Below are positions 25,925 through 35,758 of a stretch of DNA of 64,000 nt, piece after piece. Source of the DNA: an uncultured Pseudodesulfovibrio sp. GTDB taxonomy: Bacteria > Desulfobacterota > Desulfovibrionia > Desulfovibrionales > Desulfovibrionaceae. The position numbers were made by a program, and so were the translations under genes. Numbering within the stretch: position 1 is the first letter of the stretch; the number at the start of each line of letters is the position of its first letter. The notes under the pieces are model-generated. The model saw only the letters and a program-made list of their open reading frames with translations. It did not search any database and was not told the DNA's origin. The stretch is from positions 3,366,001 through 3,430,000 of the forward strand of contig NZ_OY761823.1 of NCBI RefSeq assembly GCF_963664965.1, given 5' to 3'.

Positions 25925-26569
25925 ATGGCAGAACTGCTGAAACTCAACGTTCAGGAACGCACTGAACTGGGCAAAGGCCCCAACCGTCGTCTCCGTGCCG
26001 CAGGCATGGTTCCCGGCATCTACTACGATGCAAATGGTGCCAACATCGCCGTCAAGGCCGAGATGATCCCCCTTCAGAAAATTTACGCACAGCTCGGTAG
26101 CACTCAGGTCTTCGAGCTGGTCCTGGAAAAGGACGGCAAGACCCAGACCCACCCCGCTCTGCTGTGGCGCGTCCGCAACGAGCCGGTCAAGGGCACCCCT
26201 GAACACGTCGACTACTTCGGTGTTGACCTGAACAAGGAAATCAAGGTCGCTGTTCACTTCGAACTGACCGGTACCTCCAAGGGCGTCAAGCTTGGCGCTG
26301 TTCTCGAACAGTACCGCGATGTCGTTGATGTTATCTGTAAGCCCATGGACATTCCCGAATCCATCGTCATCGATATCACCGAACTGGATGTGATGGACTC
26401 CGTCCGCATCGAAGACGTCGTCTTCCCCGAAGGCGTTACCCCGCTCTTCGATGAGAACTACGCAGTCCTCTCCGTTGTCACCGCTCGCGAAGTGGAAGAC
26501 GACATCGAAGGCGAAGAAGGCGAAGAAGCAGCAAGCGAAGAAGCAGCAAGCGAAGAAGCTTCCGAGTAA
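25925..26569 (+). CDS. rplY: 50S ribosomal protein L25/general stress protein Ctc
   Basis: 214 aa. The long (Ctc/TL5) form: an N-terminal 5S rRNA-binding domain (LNVQERTELGKGPNRRLRAA) to about residue 95, then the C-terminal TL5 domain, and a very acidic tail with EEAASEEAASEE repeats. It binds 5S rRNA in the large subunit. AAAGGAGAAACTATC precedes the ATG. The upstream gap holds a small hairpin (CCGTTTA...TAAACGG, 25884-25900). A terminator follows 24 bases after the stop. Confidence 0.96.
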   Translation: MAELLKLNVQERTELGKGPNRRLRAAGMVPGIYYDANGANIAVKAEMIPLQKIYAQLGSTQVFELVLEKDGKTQTHPALLWRVRNEPVKGTPEHVDYFGVDLNKEIKVAVHFELTGTSKGVKLGAVLEQYRDVVDVICKPMDIPESIVIDITELDVMDSVRIEDVVFPEGVTPLFDENYAVLSVVTAREVEDDIEGEEGEEAASEEAASEEASE

Positions 26570-26593
26570 GCATTTCGCTCAATCAGACTGGAC

Positions 26594-26630
26594 CTCCCGG
26601 AACGCGGTACGCCGCGCTCCGGGAGTTTTT
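26594..26630 (+). terminator. Rho-independent terminator after rplY
   Basis: CTCCCGGAACGCGG and CCGCGCTCCGGGAG pair around a short loop, followed by TTTTT. It separates prs-rplY from pth, although read-through is possible. Confidence 0.88.
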
Positions 26631-26692
26631 GCTTGTCACGGCTTCGGCTGTTATGGTGGGCAGACAATCCAGATATCAGGAACACCGCAAAT

Positions 26693-27328
26693 ATGGACTA
26701 CAAAGGCGTCATTGTCGGACTGGGGAACCCGGGTCCGAAGTACGAGAAGACCCGGCACAATATCGGGTTCATGCTTGTTGACCACCTGTTGTCCGAGGCG
26801 GCAGGACGCAAGAACATGCGTCTGGAAAAAATCGACGAATCCGGCGACTATGAATTGTGGCGCGCCAAATTCGCCGGTGCCTACCGACTGTTCGCCAAGC
26901 CCCAGACATACATGAACCTGAGTGGAAAGGCCGTGTCCAAGATTTGCGGCCGCCATGGATTGAAACCCGAGCAGGTCATGGTGGTTCACGATGAACTGGA
27001 CTTGCCCGTGGGGCGCATGAAATTGAAAAAAGGTGGCGGTAACAACGGCCACAACGGCTTGGCTTCCATTCAGGAAAGCCTCGCTACCCCGAATTTCTTC
27101 CGTCTGCGACTCGGCGTGGGCCGTCCGCAGGAAAAGTTCAAGGACATCAGCGACTGGGTCCTGGAGCCATTCAGGGAAGAAGATATCCAACACCTGCCGG
27201 ATATCATCAGACATGCGAGCAAAGGGCTCGACATATTCTTTCGGCGCGGAGTGGGATTCGCCACTCAGCATATCAACGGATTTTCCATCGAACCACTCGA
27301 TGAAGATAAGGAAAATTCCGCAGGATAG
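26693..27328 (+). CDS. pth: Peptidyl-tRNA hydrolase
   Basis: 211 aa from MDYKGVIVGLGNPG; the frame is open further upstream but the conserved start is here. Motifs: GLGNPGPKYEKTRHNIGFM with the catalytic His, QTYMNLSGKAV, and VVHDELDLPVGRMKLKKGG with NNGHNGL. It recycles peptidyl-tRNA released prematurely from ribosomes. The position after rplY is conserved in many bacteria. Confidence 0.96.
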   Translation: MDYKGVIVGLGNPGPKYEKTRHNIGFMLVDHLLSEAAGRKNMRLEKIDESGDYELWRAKFAGAYRLFAKPQTYMNLSGKAVSKICGRHGLKPEQVMVVHDELDLPVGRMKLKKGGGNNGHNGLASIQESLATPNFFRLRLGVGRPQEKFKDISDWVLEPFREEDIQHLPDIIRHASKGLDIFFRRGVGFATQHINGFSIEPLDEDKENSAG

Positions 27329-27368
27329 CGCCAAAAAACGCCTCTGTCATGTCTTTTTTTCGTAACCA

Positions 27369-27397
27369 TGGACTCTTCACCGCGTTTTCGCTATAAT
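27369..27397 (+). promoter_or_regulatory. Sigma-70-type promoter for carD
   Basis: TGGACT (27369-27374) and a perfect TATAAT (27392-27397) with 17 bases between. It lies about 50 bases before the GTG start of the CarD-type gene. Confidence 0.7.
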
Positions 27398-27445
27398 ATA
27401 CTTCTGCGCGTTTGAAACAGCCAGTAGCAAGGAGCATCGTTCCCA

Positions 27446-27961
27446 GTGTTCAAGGTCAATGAATTAGTTGTTTACCCTTCCCAGGGAGTCGGTCGTGTCG
27501 AACGAATCGAGTCTCAGGAGATCGGCGGCGTCAAAGCCGATTTTTATATTGTTCGCATCCTGAGCAATAACGTAACCTTGATGGTTCCCGTGCTGAATGC
27601 TGAGAACGTCGGACTCAGGTCTGTTTGCAGCCTGCGTATAGGTCAGGAAATTTTCGAATCCCTCAAAGATCGCTCTGAATTCACTGGATACACCGGCCAG
27701 AACTGGAACCGGCGCTATCGTGAATATTCGGAAAAATTGAAAAGTGGCGATCTCTCCGATGTCGCATACGTCCTCAAGGAGCTGTTCCTGATCGGCAAGG
27801 ACAAAGAACTTTCCTTTGGCGAACGCCGCCTGCTGGAGCAGGCAATGGGACTGGTTTCCATGGAACTGGCCTACTCGCTGGACCGCGACCAGGAACTCAT
27901 CAAGGAAGACATCAACGAAATGTTTGCCGATGTCATTGCCGCACAGGAAGAAAGAGCTTAG
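27446..27961 (+). CDS. CarD/CdnL family transcription regulator
   Basis: 171 aa from a GTG start preceded by AAGGAGCATCGTTCCCA. The N-terminal ~60 residues (MFKVNELVVYPSQGVGRVER) form the CarD/TRCF-type RNA-polymerase interaction domain, which binds the beta subunit. The C-terminal helical half (WNRRYREYSEKL..., later ELSFGERRLLEQAMGLV) is the DNA-contacting domain of CdnL-type factors that stabilise open complexes. It is probably a general activator of stable-RNA and housekeeping promoters. It has its own strong promoter and sits before rho. Confidence 0.92.
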   Translation: MFKVNELVVYPSQGVGRVERIESQEIGGVKADFYIVRILSNNVTLMVPVLNAENVGLRSVCSLRIGQEIFESLKDRSEFTGYTGQNWNRRYREYSEKLKSGDLSDVAYVLKELFLIGKDKELSFGERRLLEQAMGLVSMELAYSLDRDQELIKEDINEMFADVIAAQEERA

Positions 27962-28175
27962 AGTACTTGTCAAGCTGTCCTGTTTAGGGTAGTGCATTTT
28001 TGTCGCCGCACCTGCGGCTTGATTCATATATCCCATTCTATTTGTATATTGAGAGCGGAACCGCTCTGGAACGCTAACAAGAGGTAATCCCAGCTTACCG
28101 CCTTGAACCGCTTTAATCCGATCGGTTCGCACACCCCGATTTACACATAAGCCTCTTGCAGGAATTACGAACAGC

Positions 28176-28226
28176 ATGAACAACCATGCTGAAATTGTTG
28201 GGATATATTTTTACAATCCACTCTAA
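28176..28226 (+). CDS. Possible 16-aa leader peptide upstream of rho
   Basis: ATG at 28176 opens a 16-codon frame ([16 protein letters not shown]) with stop TAA at 28224, 22 bases before the likely rho start. GCAGGAATTACG lies upstream, a plausible though distant ribosome-binding site. E. coli rho also has a short leader frame, but no similarity is claimed. It could be chance. Confidence 0.2.
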   Translation: MNNHAEIVGIYFYNPL

Positions 28227-28248
28227 CCTCAACTCAAATTTCAATCTT

Positions 28249-29607
28249 ATGGCCGAGAAAAAGACCGAAAAAAAACCGACCAAGAAGGCCCGTCCTGCTG
28301 CCAAGGGTAAGAAAAAACCCGCGGCCAATGGCAACGGCAACGGCAACGGTATCGACAAGCTGAATCTTGCCGAACTCAAACTGAAGTCCATGCAGGACCT
28401 TACGGATCTGGCAGTTCAGCTTGAAGTCGAAAACCCCAGCGGGATGCGAAAACAGGAGCTGATCTTTGAACTGCTCCAGCAATGCGCCTCCCAAAACGGC
28501 CAGATATTCGGCGACGGTGTCCTCGAAATTCTGCCCGATGGATTCGGCTTCCTGCGATCCCCGATGTACAGCTACATGCCGGGGCCGGACGATATCTACG
28601 TCTCCCCTTCGCAAATTCGCCGCTTCGGACTACGCAAGGGCGACGTTGTTTCCGGCCAGATTCGTCCCCCCAAGGAAGGCGAACGCTACTTCGCCCTGCT
28701 ACGAGTCAGCGAAATCGGCTATGAAAAACCTGAACACTCCAAAAATCTCGTTCTCTTCGACAACCTGACCCCCCTCTATCCCGAAGAACAGCTCAAGCTG
28801 GAAAACGGAAGCAAGAATTTCTCTTCCCGCATCATCGATCTGCTGGCCCCCATCGGCAAAGGGCAGCGCGGCGTCATCGTGGCCCCGCCCCGCACCGGTA
28901 AGACCATCATGCTCCAGACCATCGCCAACTCCATCAACGCCAATCACCCCGAAGTGGACCTCATCGTGCTGCTCATCGACGAGCGCCCCGAAGAGGTGAC
29001 GGACATGCAGCGCACGGTCAAGGCAGAGGTCGTCAGCTCCACATTTGACGAGCCGCCGCAGCGCCACGTGCAGGTAGCTGACATGGTCATCGAAAAGGCA
29101 AAACGTCTGGTCGAGCGCAAACGCGACGTGGTCATCCTTCTGGATTCCATCACCCGCCTCGGCCGAGCCTACAACGCCGTGACCCCGTCGTCCGGTCGCG
29201 TCCTTTCCGGTGGTATCGACGCCAACGCCCTCCAGCGCCCGAAACGTTTCTTCGGTGCGGCGCGCAATATCGAGGAAGGCGGCTCACTGACCATCATTTC
29301 CACCGCGCTCATCGACACCGGCTCCCGCATGGACGAAGTCATCTTCGAAGAATTCAAGGGAACCGGCAACATGGAACTCTATCTGGACCGCCATCTCTCC
29401 GAGAAACGCGTGTATCCGGCCATCGACATCAACCGCTCCGGCACACGCAAGGAAGAACTCCTTCTTGGCGACGATGTCCTCAACCGTGTCTGGATCCTGC
29501 GAAAACTGCTCTCGCCCATGAGTTCCATAGACTCCATGGAATTCTTACGCGGAAAAATGAAGGGCACCAAAAACAATCAGGACTTCCTCGACTCAATGAG
29601 CAAGTAA
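28249..29607 (+). CDS. rho: Transcription termination factor Rho
   Basis: 452 aa from [20 protein letters not shown]; an in-frame ATG at 28186 would add 21 residues of a different, hydrophobic character, so the later start is preferred, although neither has a strong ribosome-binding site. The first ~40 residues are Lys/Ala-rich, ending in an Asn/Gly repeat. Then come the Rho N-terminal domain, the RNA-binding cold-shock domain ([16 protein letters not shown]) and the ATPase with P-loop APPRTGKT, Walker [17 protein letters not shown] and the Q/R-loop regions. A hexameric RNA helicase. The 285-base leader before it has no clear gene. Confidence 0.96.
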   Translation: MAEKKTEKKPTKKARPAAKGKKKPAANGNGNGNGIDKLNLAELKLKSMQDLTDLAVQLEVENPSGMRKQELIFELLQQCASQNGQIFGDGVLEILPDGFGFLRSPMYSYMPGPDDIYVSPSQIRRFGLRKGDVVSGQIRPPKEGERYFALLRVSEIGYEKPEHSKNLVLFDNLTPLYPEEQLKLENGSKNFSSRIIDLLAPIGKGQRGVIVAPPRTGKTIMLQTIANSINANHPEVDLIVLLIDERPEEVTDMQRTVKAEVVSSTFDEPPQRHVQVADMVIEKAKRLVERKRDVVILLDSITRLGRAYNAVTPSSGRVLSGGIDANALQRPKRFFGAARNIEEGGSLTIISTALIDTGSRMDEVIFEEFKGTGNMELYLDRHLSEKRVYPAIDINRSGTRKEELLLGDDVLNRVWILRKLLSPMSSIDSMEFLRGKMKGTKNNQDFLDSMSK

Positions 29608-29627
29608 CTCCGAACCTCTCAGACAAC

Positions 29628-29659
29628 ATGATGCGGCCTCCGGGCCGCATCATTTTTTT
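29628..29659 (+). terminator. Rho-independent terminator after rho
   Basis: TGATGCGGCC, loop TCCG, GGCCGCATCA followed by seven T. It separates rho from the M48 protease gene. Confidence 0.93.
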
Positions 29660-29728
29660 GCACTTCTCCGCACAAGGTTGCCTTGCCTCAGCAAATGGTT
29701 ACAATGACCGGGCAACATAAAAAAAATC

Positions 29729-31171
29729 ATGCGAAAATCCATAATATCCATACTCCCCGCCCTGCTTGCGGCATTTACCCTGCTCTTGACGCCGGCCATG
29801 ACGGCACAGGCAGGGCTGCTCGGACCTGACAAGCTGACGCTCAAGATGGAAAACGAGATGGGCCGCAATTTCGACATGATTATCCGATCGCAGATGCCAA
29901 TGGTCGGTGACACCTACATTACCGAGTATGTTGACGAAATAGTACAGCGTATCGTCAAGGCAAAGCGTCCCATGCCCTTCCGGGTCAAAAGCGCCGTTGT
30001 TGCCAATCCCATTCTCAATGCTTTCGCCATCCCCGGTGGGTTCATTTACATTTTCACGGGCCTGGTTCAGGAAGTGGAAACCGAGGCCCAGCTCGCCGGC
30101 GTCATCTCTCACGAACTCGCACACGTATCCCAGCGCCATGTGGCAAGCCGCATCGAAAAGCAGAAAAAAATCGGCATGCTCGCCATGGCCGGTACACTGG
30201 CAGGCTTGCTGCTCGGCGTCGCGGCCGGCGATGCCAACACACTGAAGGCCTCACAGGCGCTCATGATCGGTTCGCGAGGCGCGGCCACCGCCGCCATGCT
30301 CAACTATTCGCAGGACGACGAACGGGAAGCCGACCACGTTGGAATGAATGCTCTGGTCAAGGCTGGCTACAACCCCCGGGGCATGCCAGAGACCTTTGAG
30401 GTGATGCTGAAAAACAAGTGGTTCGATTCCGGCGCGCAGATGCCGACATACCTTTCGACCCACCCCGGCCTTGCTGACCGAATCATTTACCTCAATGACC
30501 GCATAAAGCGGATGCCCAAGGTATTTCTCGACCGCAAGGACGACAACACCCGCCTCAAGAAGATTCAGGCTCTTGTCCGTTCGAAGATGTCTCCGGCAAC
30601 AACGGCCATGGCTTACTATGACAACAAGAAACGCGATGAATACACCGCGTTTGATTATATGGCGCGCGGCATCGTGCTCAACCGTCTCAAGGACAGCGAT
30701 GAAGCGGAAAAGGCTTACGCAAAAGCGCTTGAGATGGCCCCGAAGGAACCGATCATCTCACGCGAAGTGGGCATATTCTATTTCAAATCGGGCAACCATT
30801 CCAAAGCATTCCAATACCTGCACATGGCCGCGATAAAAAACCAGAAAGACGCTCTGGCTCTTTTCTATCTCGCTCGAATTCAGGAAGAGGCCGACCAGTA
30901 TTCCCGCGCCGAAGCCAACATGCGGAAAGTGCTCGAACTGGTACCGGAAGACTGGGAAGTCCACAAACACCTCGGCATGATTCTCGGCGAATCCGGTGAT
31001 CCTTTCGGCGGCAATCTGCACCTTGCCTACTCCGCGCTCTATTCGAGCAATATACGAAAGGCTCGCTACCACGCCCAGAGGGCCGGAGCTGTTGCCAAGG
31101 GGAAAGCCCAGGAAAAACAGCTTGAAAAGCTGAATAATGCCATTGCCGCCCGGGCAAAATTCCTCAAATAA
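29729..31171 (+). CDS. M48 family metalloprotease with TPR repeats (BepA-like)
   Basis: 480 aa. A signal peptide (about residues 1-28, ALLAAFTLLLTPAMTAQA) places it in the periplasm. The zinc site is HELAH at 128-132 with the third ligand in DEREADHVGM. The C-terminal part (~315-475) has TPR repeats such as SREVGIFYFKSGNHSKAFQYL. This arrangement matches BepA (YfgC), which controls outer-membrane protein assembly by degrading stalled LptD. A basic role in outer-membrane quality control is likely but inferred from the family. ribF follows 65 bases later. Confidence 0.92.
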   Translation: MRKSIISILPALLAAFTLLLTPAMTAQAGLLGPDKLTLKMENEMGRNFDMIIRSQMPMVGDTYITEYVDEIVQRIVKAKRPMPFRVKSAVVANPILNAFAIPGGFIYIFTGLVQEVETEAQLAGVISHELAHVSQRHVASRIEKQKKIGMLAMAGTLAGLLLGVAAGDANTLKASQALMIGSRGAATAAMLNYSQDDEREADHVGMNALVKAGYNPRGMPETFEVMLKNKWFDSGAQMPTYLSTHPGLADRIIYLNDRIKRMPKVFLDRKDDNTRLKKIQALVRSKMSPATTAMAYYDNKKRDEYTAFDYMARGIVLNRLKDSDEAEKAYAKALEMAPKEPIISREVGIFYFKSGNHSKAFQYLHMAAIKNQKDALALFYLARIQEEADQYSRAEANMRKVLELVPEDWEVHKHLGMILGESGDPFGGNLHLAYSALYSSNIRKARYHAQRAGAVAKGKAQEKQLEKLNNAIAARAKFLK

Positions 31172-31236
31172 CACCTCTTGAATACCTGCCGCTTTTGGCG
31201 TAATTTTCATCTTTTGCAACCCGAACAACCAACACA

Positions 31237-32220
31237 ATGATTATAGTCAGGAACATAGAAGAACTTGAGGATGTCATCGCCGGCTCGTGCGTGACCATCG
31301 GCAATTTTGACGGCGTCCACAAAGGGCATCAGAAACTCATTCAGCTTGCCTGCTCCCGTGCAAAAGCACAGGGGCTTGTCAGCGTCGTTGTCACCTTTGA
31401 CCCGCACCCGCTCCGCGTACTTCGCGATGATCGCACCCCACCCTTCATCACCCTGACCGAGCAGAAACTGGAACTCATTTCCCAATACGGCCCGCAGGTC
31501 TGCCTGCTGCTCGAATTCAACATGGACATGGCCCGCCTCGCACCGGAGGACTTCGTGAAGAAGTACCTGCTGGACGGCCTGAATATGAAAGAGATGATCG
31601 TCGGATACGACTATCACCTCGGGAAAGGACGCGCCGGGAATTTTGAGACCCTCAAGGAACTGGGGGCCAAGCATAACTTTTCCGTTGATCGCCTTGACCC
31701 GGTTTCCATTGAAGACGCCGTTGTCAGCTCCACGCGCATCCGCGATCTGGTGCAGGCCGGACATGTCTGGCCGGTCCGGCACCTGCTCGGACGTTTTTAC
31801 CAGATCAAGGGCGAAGTCGTGCACGGCATGAATCGAGGCGGCCGCCTTCTCGGATTTCCTACCGCGAACATCAAGCTCGTTGACGAACTTTTTCCCAAAC
31901 CCGGCGTCTATGCCATATGGGTCGAACTCGACAATAAAGCGTACATGGGAGTCGCCAACATCGGCAAGAATCCGACTTTCGGCAACGACGCCCTGTCCGT
32001 GGAAGCACACATCATCGACTTTGAAGGCGACATCTATGGCCGCGATATCCGGGTCCACTTCGTACAGCGCATCCGCGATGAAAAGAAATTTTCCGGAATT
32101 GACGAACTCAAGGAACGCATCGCTACCGATACCGCGCTCGGCCGACAGATCCTGTCGCAGCCAGAAGCTGAAATTCGTTTGACCAAGGCCGATTTCGCAG
32201 ACGGCTCAAGGAACGACTAA
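31237..32220 (+). CDS. ribF: Bifunctional riboflavin kinase/FAD synthetase
   Basis: 327 aa. The N-terminal adenylyltransferase domain (to ~180) has the TIGNFDGVHKGHQ nucleotide-binding motif and VVTFDPHPLRVL. The C-terminal riboflavin kinase domain has GRFYQIKGEVVHGMNRGGRLLG and FPTANIKL with the PTAN signature. It makes FMN and FAD from riboflavin. It is separated from the ClC gene by only 3 bases, so the two are co-transcribed. Confidence 0.96.
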   Translation: MIIVRNIEELEDVIAGSCVTIGNFDGVHKGHQKLIQLACSRAKAQGLVSVVVTFDPHPLRVLRDDRTPPFITLTEQKLELISQYGPQVCLLLEFNMDMARLAPEDFVKKYLLDGLNMKEMIVGYDYHLGKGRAGNFETLKELGAKHNFSVDRLDPVSIEDAVVSSTRIRDLVQAGHVWPVRHLLGRFYQIKGEVVHGMNRGGRLLGFPTANIKLVDELFPKPGVYAIWVELDNKAYMGVANIGKNPTFGNDALSVEAHIIDFEGDIYGRDIRVHFVQRIRDEKKFSGIDELKERIATDTALGRQILSQPEAEIRLTKADFADGSRND

Positions 32221-32223
32221 ATA

Positions 32224-34083
32224 ATGAGTCCCCTGTCCCGATCATTCAACTACTGGCGCGACTTCATCAAGTCCTACCGGACCATCACGTCATTCAGGTG
32301 GCTGGTGATAGGCGTCTTTGTCGGCGTCTTTTCCGGTCTCGTGGCCGTGGCCTTTTTCTGGCTGGTGGAAATCGGCAAGTTCATCATCCAGCACAACCTC
32401 GCGGGCATCGTTTCCCCGGAACCGGCTGGCGAAGGAATCTTTCACGGCCCCGCAGGTCAGTACCGTCCGTGGGTCATCCCGGTTTTCACCACCGGTACAG
32501 GACTTCTCACCGGCTGGATGGTCAACAAATTCATTCCCGAGACCATCAACGGCGGCACGGACGGCACGGACGCCACCATCAACGCCTTTCACAATCACGG
32601 TGGCATCATCAAGGCGCGTGTCGCCATCATCCGCGGCGCCCTTTCCATCCTGACCATCGCGTCGGGCGGAAGCGCAGGACGTGAAGGCCCCATCACCCAG
32701 ATGGGAGCCGGTGTCGGTTCATGGATCGCCAAGAAGTTCGATTTTTCGGCAAAGGAACGCCGCTTGCTCCTGCTTTCCGGTGCAGCCGGAGGATTGGGAG
32801 CCATTTTCCGCGCCCCCCTCGGCGGCGCGCTCACCGCAGTCGAAGTCATCTACAGGGAAGACTTCGAGGCAGAGGCCATCCTGCCCTCGGTCATGAGTTC
32901 GGTCGTTTCCTATTCGATTTTCACGTTCTTCTTCGGAACAGAACCCATTTTCGGCATCCCGCGGTTCTCGTTTCACGACCCGCGTGAACTGATCTTCTAC
33001 GCCCTGCTCGCCTTTGTCTGCGCCTTTGTGGGCTGGATGTACATCCGCACGTTCTATTTCATCAAATACCACGTATTCGTCCCGCTTCGCGAAAAGATCG
33101 GGCTGATGTGGGCCATGGGACTCGGCGGCCTCACCATGGGGCTTCTGGGTGTCCTGTACCCCTACACCGCCATGGACGGCGTGGTGACCGGCGGCATCCT
33201 GTCCGGCGGCTACGGCTGGCTCGAACTCGCCATTCTCGGCCAGATTCCGGCGCTGGGCATGTGCTACATCATCATAGGCAAAACCGTAGCCACCTCCGTG
33301 ACCATCGGCTCCGGCATGTCAGGCGGCATGTTTGCCCCCGCCCTGTTCGTGGGCGGCATGTCCGGCGGCCTCGTCGGCAAGTTCGGGCACCACTACTTCC
33401 CGGACATCGTGACCCAACCCGGCGCGTACATTCTCGTCGGTATGGCGGCATTCTTCGCTGGCGTGGCAAACGCCCCCATCGGACCGCTCATCATGGTCAC
33501 CGAACTGACGCAGGGCTACGGCCTTCTCGCACCGCTCATGCTCGCCTCCGCGCTCTGTCTTGTTCTGAGTCGAAACATTTCGCTCTACGAACATCAGGTG
33601 GAGAACAAATTCGATTCCCCGGCACATGCGGAAGATGCCACGATCAACATCCTTGAGCAGATGCATGTCTCGGACTTCTACAATCCCGGCGATGTCATCG
33701 TGCTTGAAGAGTCCACCACCCTCAAGGCGCTCACCGACATCATCGCCAATTCGGACCAGTTCTACTTCCCGGTCAAACGTGAAGACGGCGGGTACACCGG
33801 AATGGTGTCCATTCACAACGTCCGCAACTGGATGTTTGAGGAAGACCTGCACGATCTCGTGATCGTCCGCGATCTCATGTCACGTCCGGTCTACGTACGT
33901 CCGGACTATGACCTCTATCAGGCTCTGCTCCGCTTCGTGAACACCGACTACGGCCAGATTCCCGTGGTGGCGATAACCGACACCAACGAGATCATCGGTC
34001 TCATCAACCGTGACGACGTCTTCCAAGCCTATGCCGAAGCCATCGCCGAAGTGAAGGCCGAAGCAGAGGACGCAAAGGAATAA
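32224..34083 (+). CDS. ClC family chloride channel/transporter with CBS pair
   Basis: 619 aa. The membrane part (~30-450) has about ten hydrophobic helices. The filter motif SGGSAGREGP carries the gating glutamate (Glu154, corresponding to Glu148 of E. coli ClC), suggesting H+/Cl- exchange rather than pure channel activity. The later motif GSGMSGGMFAPALFVGG is also typical. Two CBS domains follow (~475-605), ending in an acidic tail. It is co-transcribed with ribF. CBS pairs in such proteins usually sense adenosine nucleotides or ionic strength. Confidence 0.93.
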   Translation: MSPLSRSFNYWRDFIKSYRTITSFRWLVIGVFVGVFSGLVAVAFFWLVEIGKFIIQHNLAGIVSPEPAGEGIFHGPAGQYRPWVIPVFTTGTGLLTGWMVNKFIPETINGGTDGTDATINAFHNHGGIIKARVAIIRGALSILTIASGGSAGREGPITQMGAGVGSWIAKKFDFSAKERRLLLLSGAAGGLGAIFRAPLGGALTAVEVIYREDFEAEAILPSVMSSVVSYSIFTFFFGTEPIFGIPRFSFHDPRELIFYALLAFVCAFVGWMYIRTFYFIKYHVFVPLREKIGLMWAMGLGGLTMGLLGVLYPYTAMDGVVTGGILSGGYGWLELAILGQIPALGMCYIIIGKTVATSVTIGSGMSGGMFAPALFVGGMSGGLVGKFGHHYFPDIVTQPGAYILVGMAAFFAGVANAPIGPLIMVTELTQGYGLLAPLMLASALCLVLSRNISLYEHQVENKFDSPAHAEDATINILEQMHVSDFYNPGDVIVLEESTTLKALTDIIANSDQFYFPVKREDGGYTGMVSIHNVRNWMFEEDLHDLVIVRDLMSRPVYVRPDYDLYQALLRFVNTDYGQIPVVAITDTNEIIGLINRDDVFQAYAEAIAEVKAEAEDAKE

Positions 34084-34204
34084 TTTCCAGTTCACGGTTT
34101 GTTTTTTGGATTTATAATACGCTTGTTCACTGCGGATCATATCGTTTATGGTCTGGCCAAGAATTCATATTCACTCGCCAGTCCTTTCACGATAGGGATA
34201 TCTC

Positions 34205-35680
34205 ATGAACAAACGCGGAAAAATGAAAAGTGTATACGTCGTCAAGTCCGCTCCCAAGGAAATTGATGACGCCCACAAAGAACTGGATACGCAAAACGTC
34301 TATCTGCTCAAATCCGAAGAGCAGGCCATAAGTCGTTATCAGGATACTGTTTACGACTTCATCGACAACAACGACGGACTCTTTCTCGTTGTCAGTCAGG
34401 ACAGAACGTTTTTCCAGAATTTCCGCAAATCCTTCTACAAGGAACTTGAAATCGATCAGGAACGGATCAGGCTCATGTCCAGCCTGAGGCGGACACAGGA
34501 AGAAATCCGGGTCTACCGGGAGTATCAGAAATCCCCGTTTCTTTTCATTGAAAGCGTGTTCGAAGGACGCTCCACACTTCCAACAATCGAAGAATTCAAG
34601 AATGAATTCAAGGACATGTTTATCGTCGTCCTCATGAATGACGCTGACGACAAGAAGCTTGCCCAATTTGTCGAGGCCGGTGTTGACAACTTCATCACCA
34701 AACCGGCTTCAATCAACACTCTCGTTGAAAAAATAGCCAACACCCTGATCCCTCCGGACGCTATCGGCAAAAAGGTTCGGGAAGGCAAGGAACGCCTCCG
34801 GAAAATCGAATTCGCCCTCGCATATGGAGTTGCCCGCGACATCCTCGAAATGAAACCGGGCAGTCCGGCAGGGCTGATGATAATGGGGGACGCCCTCAAA
34901 GGCCTTTCCAAAAGGGATGATGCGCTGAAGCTCTATCTCAAAGCGTCTGAGAATGCTCCGATGTACCTTGAACCACTCAAGAAAATAGTTGAATTTCACA
35001 AGGAAGACGGGGACCGGAAGCAGGCGTTGCAGTACCTGATAAAGATAGATGAGCTTTCTCCCTTGCACGCCGGTCGGAAAAAAGAGCTCGGAGAACTCCA
35101 TTTCATGCAGGAAGACTATGCAACAGCAGCCAAGTTTTTCTGTGAAGCCGTCAAGCTCACGCACGCATTGAAACAGAGTGATTGCGTTCAGATGGCCGTC
35201 GACTACGCGGACAAGATATTCGACAGTCAGGCTGACGCAGCCGTGCCGCTGCTTGAACTGAGTGCCACTCTGGCTAAGACCTACCATATCGAACTGCACT
35301 GGTCTGTTTACAATCGGCTCGGACTGTTGCTGCGTCGCCAAAAAAGATGGAAGGAAGCGGTTGCCGCGTACAACCACGCCGCCTTGCTCTCGCCCAAGGA
35401 TGAATCCATCCTCTTCAACATGGGCATGGCTTACGTAGAGGGAAAGGACTTTGGAAGCGCGGCGGAAAAATTCGAACGGGCCATCAGCCTCAATCCCTCG
35501 TTTTATACGGACAACATTTCGGCTGCATACGTCATGGGGCAGGTCTTCATCCGCGCCAACAGGACCAAAAACGCGACCAAAATGCTTGAACACGTCAGCT
35601 CTGTCGATCCCAAATACAAAAAGGCAAAATCACTGCTTGAGTCGCTGAAATCGCCAAAAAACGGGAAAAACGGCCACTGA
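34205..35680 (+). CDS. TPR protein with degenerate receiver-like domain
   Basis: 491 aa. Residues ~55-185 fold like a response-regulator receiver: the first strand FLVVSQDRTFF, then FLFIESVFEGRS where the phospho-Asp is expected, VVLMNDADDKKLAQFVEAGVDNFITKP with the conserved Lys166. Glu116 stands where Asp is needed, so it is probably not phosphorylated in the normal way. The region ~200-480 has TPR repeats (ALKLYLKASENAP, YNRLGLLLRRQKRWKEAVAAY, NMGMAYVEGKDFGSAAEKFERAI). It is likely a protein-interaction hub. Family members of this kind occur in Desulfovibrio, but the partner is unknown. The second ATG (34223) is an alternative start. Confidence 0.8.
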   Translation: MNKRGKMKSVYVVKSAPKEIDDAHKELDTQNVYLLKSEEQAISRYQDTVYDFIDNNDGLFLVVSQDRTFFQNFRKSFYKELEIDQERIRLMSSLRRTQEEIRVYREYQKSPFLFIESVFEGRSTLPTIEEFKNEFKDMFIVVLMNDADDKKLAQFVEAGVDNFITKPASINTLVEKIANTLIPPDAIGKKVREGKERLRKIEFALAYGVARDILEMKPGSPAGLMIMGDALKGLSKRDDALKLYLKASENAPMYLEPLKKIVEFHKEDGDRKQALQYLIKIDELSPLHAGRKKELGELHFMQEDYATAAKFFCEAVKLTHALKQSDCVQMAVDYADKIFDSQADAAVPLLELSATLAKTYHIELHWSVYNRLGLLLRRQKRWKEAVAAYNHAALLSPKDESILFNMGMAYVEGKDFGSAAEKFERAISLNPSFYTDNISAAYVMGQVFIRANRTKNATKMLEHVSSVDPKYKKAKSLLESLKSPKNGKNGH

Positions 35681-35758
35681 TTATCTCTGCCGTACCCGAC
35701 CATTTTCCGAACATCACCCCTTGCCAAACAACAAGGGCGATTTATCTTCTGAGCTATC

